This document shows positions 62,012 to 64,000 of a stretch of DNA of 64,000 bases, one piece after another. The stretch is from Bacteroidota bacterium (GTDB lineage: Bacteria > Bacteroidota > Bacteroidia > 2-12-FULL-35-15). Both the position numbers and the translations under genes were made by a program. Positions within the stretch are counted from its first letter, which is position 1. Each line of letters begins with the position of its first letter. Where the stretch lies: positions 1 through 64,000 of the forward strand of contig CANIQT010000022.1 in NCBI GenBank assembly GCA_947469885.1, written 5' to 3'. The notes beneath the pieces are model-generated. The model did no database searches. It saw nothing but the letters and a program-made list of their open reading frames with translations, and was not told the DNA's origin.

Positions 62012-62450
62012 TTAGAGTATTATATCGAGGTCTCTATTTATTAAATAAAGCAATTTTTTCAACGAATTTATGCCCAAAATACTAAAACCGGTATCTATTT
62101 GATGATTGGTGGTGCTTGTACTTTTTTTAGAATTGCCCGATGCTCCTTTTCTGAATTTACTTACCGAATAGTTGGCTACAGCTGTTGCTACCTCATGGCT
62201 CATTCCCTTTTGAGAAGCCCATTGGGTTAGCTTTTCGATTAAGGTTTTTTTTAGATATTACTTTTAGTGGTATAAATTGTTCAATCTCATGTCCACAGTT
62301 TAATACCACCAATTGCCGTTTCACACTTTTTTTTCGTTTCATCAATCGCTTTATGGCATCTGCTACTTCTTCATAATGCTGAACCCCTAAATTGTACCAA
62401 ATACCCATTTTGCCGTTAGGCAATTTAATTCGAATGTGGTAAGTTTTCAA
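62012..62450 (-). pseudogene. Small unknown gene split by an A8 homopolymer
   Basis: The first frame (TTG start) encodes MKTYHIRIKLPNGKMGIWYN ... VVLNCGHEIEQFIPLKVISKK, then runs out of frame. The second frame continues LTQWASQKGMSHEVATAVAN ... LLYLINRDLDIIL. Reading the A8 run (T8 at 62245-62252 on the plus strand) as A7 gives one protein of about 145 residues. I recognise no family. Transcriptional slippage, phase variation, decay or a sequencing error could explain it. Confidence 0.6.
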
Positions 62451-63058
62451 ATTATTTTACGTTTTGGTTTCTCAAAAATACCACTTACAAAGGCTGGTAT
62501 CATTATCTTTTTCTCCAATTTATTAACACCTTATTGTTAATTTTTTCGGAAAAGACAATAGTGCTTTTTGAAAAAAACATATCATTGTTCAAATCAAACT
62601 AGTCAATGTTCAAATCAAACAATGATAGATTAATTAAGTACTTTTTTAAATTCGATATATTAATGATTTAGGAAAGTATTTGTAAATTTGGAGATAAATA
62701 AAATAGTATATTTTGAGGAGGGAAATAAGTTGGATTGAAAAAATATAGAAAACGAATGATAAACGGGAGTTGGCAACCAAAGGTGGAAGAAAGAGACGGG
62801 CAGGAACATCATTGTTACTTACCAAGGCGAAGCCGTGAAATGAATTAAGAATTAAGAATTAAGAATTAGGAATTAGGAATACGGTAGTATTTTTCAAAAA
62901 GCAAAAAAACTTACGAAACCCAAAACTTTCGTAAGTTCCTATTAAAAGTACGGACTTACGAAAGTTTTGGTAAATTTGTTTCGCATATTAATATGTTAGC
63001 AGAAATTTTACGAACGCGCACGAACGAACTTTATAGCATAACGTGGTAATTCTTAAAA
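62451..63058. other. Gene-free stretch with repeats and palindromes
   Basis: No gene is recognised. It holds two similar TCAAATCAAA-type tracts (about 62590-62630), a TAAATTTG box (62683-62690) with no obvious gene, GAATTAA/GAATTAG heptamers (about 62843-62880) and a 17-bp palindrome. Confidence 0.55.
62909..62970. repeat. Triple ACTTACGAAA palindrome
   Basis: CCAAAACTTTCGTAAGT (62920-62936) is perfectly complementary to 62954-62970 with a 17-nt loop. A third ACTTACGAAA copy (62909-62918) can compete for the same arm. The left part or the right part can form a hairpin, but not both. Confidence 0.8.
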
Positions 63059-64000
63059 ATGAAATTAAAGTCCTTTAAAATAATCCCGAATAGCTTACCT
63101 GATAGTACTATCTTACTTGATTTTATTCCAACATCAAATGATTCAGCTATTGCATTTTATTTTGATTTTTCCGATGAAAGTTGGGAATCAGAGGAAAAAT
63201 CCAGTCCATTCTATTTAATTAAATCAAAAGAAATAAAAAACATTAAAATTGATTTTATAAACATTCCACTTGAAGATAGAATAATATGGCATAGGACATC
63301 TATATTCAAAACAAATACAGACATAGGTGTATTAACGGATTGCAATGTTGTTTATCTTTATGAAAATATTGAGAAAGTTCCAAGAAGAATTTCAATAGAT
63401 TATAGCGAACTAAAAATAAATCAAGAAAAAAATGTTTGTGAGATTAAACATACTGGTTTTTCCGATGACAATGTTATTCCGTTTTTGTTTAAATATGAAC
63501 ACACTTATGGTAATTATATTTCATTGTTAACAATTAATAATGAAAATTATACTGCAAAGTGGGGAGAAAGGGTTCAATTATTAGCAGAAGATTTTCCTCA
63601 ACAATTTTCTGATTGGTTAGAAGAAGAACTTTTCAGCGATTTAACACCGATTATAGAATCTATTATAAGAGTTGAAGGGTATTTAATTGCTTGTACAAGA
63701 GGAAGACATTTATCTAATAAAGAATCGTGTGAAATTATCAAATTAGATTCAAAAGGGAGATTAGTAGAAACTTTATATTCTATTAAACTTCAGGTTGGAA
63801 ATGTTAGCAAAAGCAAAATAGAGGATGTTGAATGTAAATTCAGTCACTCTCATAAGTACGCAATTTTAACTACACAATATAAAAATTATAAATGGAAATC
63901 TAAACAGAAATTGTTTGACTTAAAGAAACGAAAAATTATAAATATAGAGATGCCGGAAGGATATTCAGATTACAAAATTATAGACCATTTTGACAACACC
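63059..64000 (+). CDS. Unidentified protein, 3' end outside the window
   Basis: An ATG frame stays open for 314 codons to the window edge. It starts MKLKSFKIIPNSLPDSTILL. It is soluble with no signal peptide, rich in Asn, Lys, Ile and Phe, and its codon use is similar to that of real neighbours. Beta-rich segments such as YEHTYGNYISLLTINN and KYAILTTQYKNYKWKS may hint at a propeller, but I do not recognise a family. No stop is seen within the window. Confidence 0.75.
   Translation, partial: MKLKSFKIIPNSLPDSTILLDFIPTSNDSAIAFYFDFSDESWESEEKSSPFYLIKSKEIKNIKIDFINIPLEDRIIWHRTSIFKTNTDIGVLTDCNVVYLYENIEKVPRRISIDYSELKINQEKNVCEIKHTGFSDDNVIPFLFKYEHTYGNYISLLTINNENYTAKWGERVQLLAEDFPQQFSDWLEEELFSDLTPIIESIIRVEGYLIACTRGRHLSNKESCEIIKLDSKGRLVETLYSIKLQVGNVSKSKIEDVECKFSHSHKYAILTTQYKNYKWKSKQKLFDLKKRKIINIEMPEGYSDYKIIDHFDNT

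Overview
The window is chromosomal DNA from a member of the Bacteroidota; the class cannot be fixed from sequence alone. The evidence is low GC, the Bacteroidota promoter -7 box TAnnTTTG (or its complement) upstream of many genes, several exported proteins ending in type IX secretion (T9SS) sorting domains, and a PorZ homologue beside recO. Most genes are core or housekeeping. Repeat-rich intergenic DNA and lineage-specific hypothetical genes are spread between them. There is no prophage, no transposase and no CRISPR array.

Layout. 0-2.3 kb: a large palindrome, an orphan hypothetical gene, a thermonuclease-like gene and tRNA-Arg(CCG). 2.3-9.9 kb: porZ-recO, a cupredoxin with a T9SS tail, an outer-membrane protein, fmt, an HU protein and a ureohydrolase. 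10-19.7 kb: ridA, lptD, a cell-wall amidase, an MCE/MlaD protein and a two-gene Fe-S oxidoreductase. The oxidoreductase pair is split by a four-helix-bundle (23S-IVS-type) gene lying between inverted heptamer repeats. 19.7-28.2 kb: a lipoprotein, a PKD/dockerin-like/cohesin-like T9SS protein, an ABC exporter with an outer-membrane protein, an accessory stretch of repeats and orphan genes, and a T9SS protein invaded by dispersed repeats. 28.2-37.6 kb: nrnA, four consecutive FKBP-type isomerase genes, cca, a pRiA4b ORF-3-like gene, miaA and an MFS transporter. 37.8-41.8 kb: accessory DNA with a 42-bp array, a frameshifted LytTR regulator and a nested palindromic element, plus an MscS-type channel. 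41.8-49 kb: an S9 peptidase, a DUF2461 protein, msrA, a flavoprotein, an acyltransferase, lpxD and a GNAT. 49-57.4 kb: a minus-strand operon that reads as breakdown of the N-glycan core (beta-mannosidase, CutC, glycosylasparaginase, beta-hexosaminidase, ROK kinase, sugar MFS importer). 57.4-64 kb: a hairpin array, four exported or lipoprotein genes, orphan helical proteins, a frameshifted small gene, and the start of an unidentified gene running off the end.

The least explained feature is a system of intergenic repeats. Many different 7-nt units are tandemly repeated, often starting exactly at a stop codon and often arranged as inverted pairs. Longer arrays have exact 21-bp or 42-bp periods. 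These repeats have extended or altered the ends of several genes. The single-copy S23-like gene lying between two inverted heptamer arms, inside a protein-coding operon, copies the layout of rRNA intervening sequences and is the best candidate here for an undescribed element.
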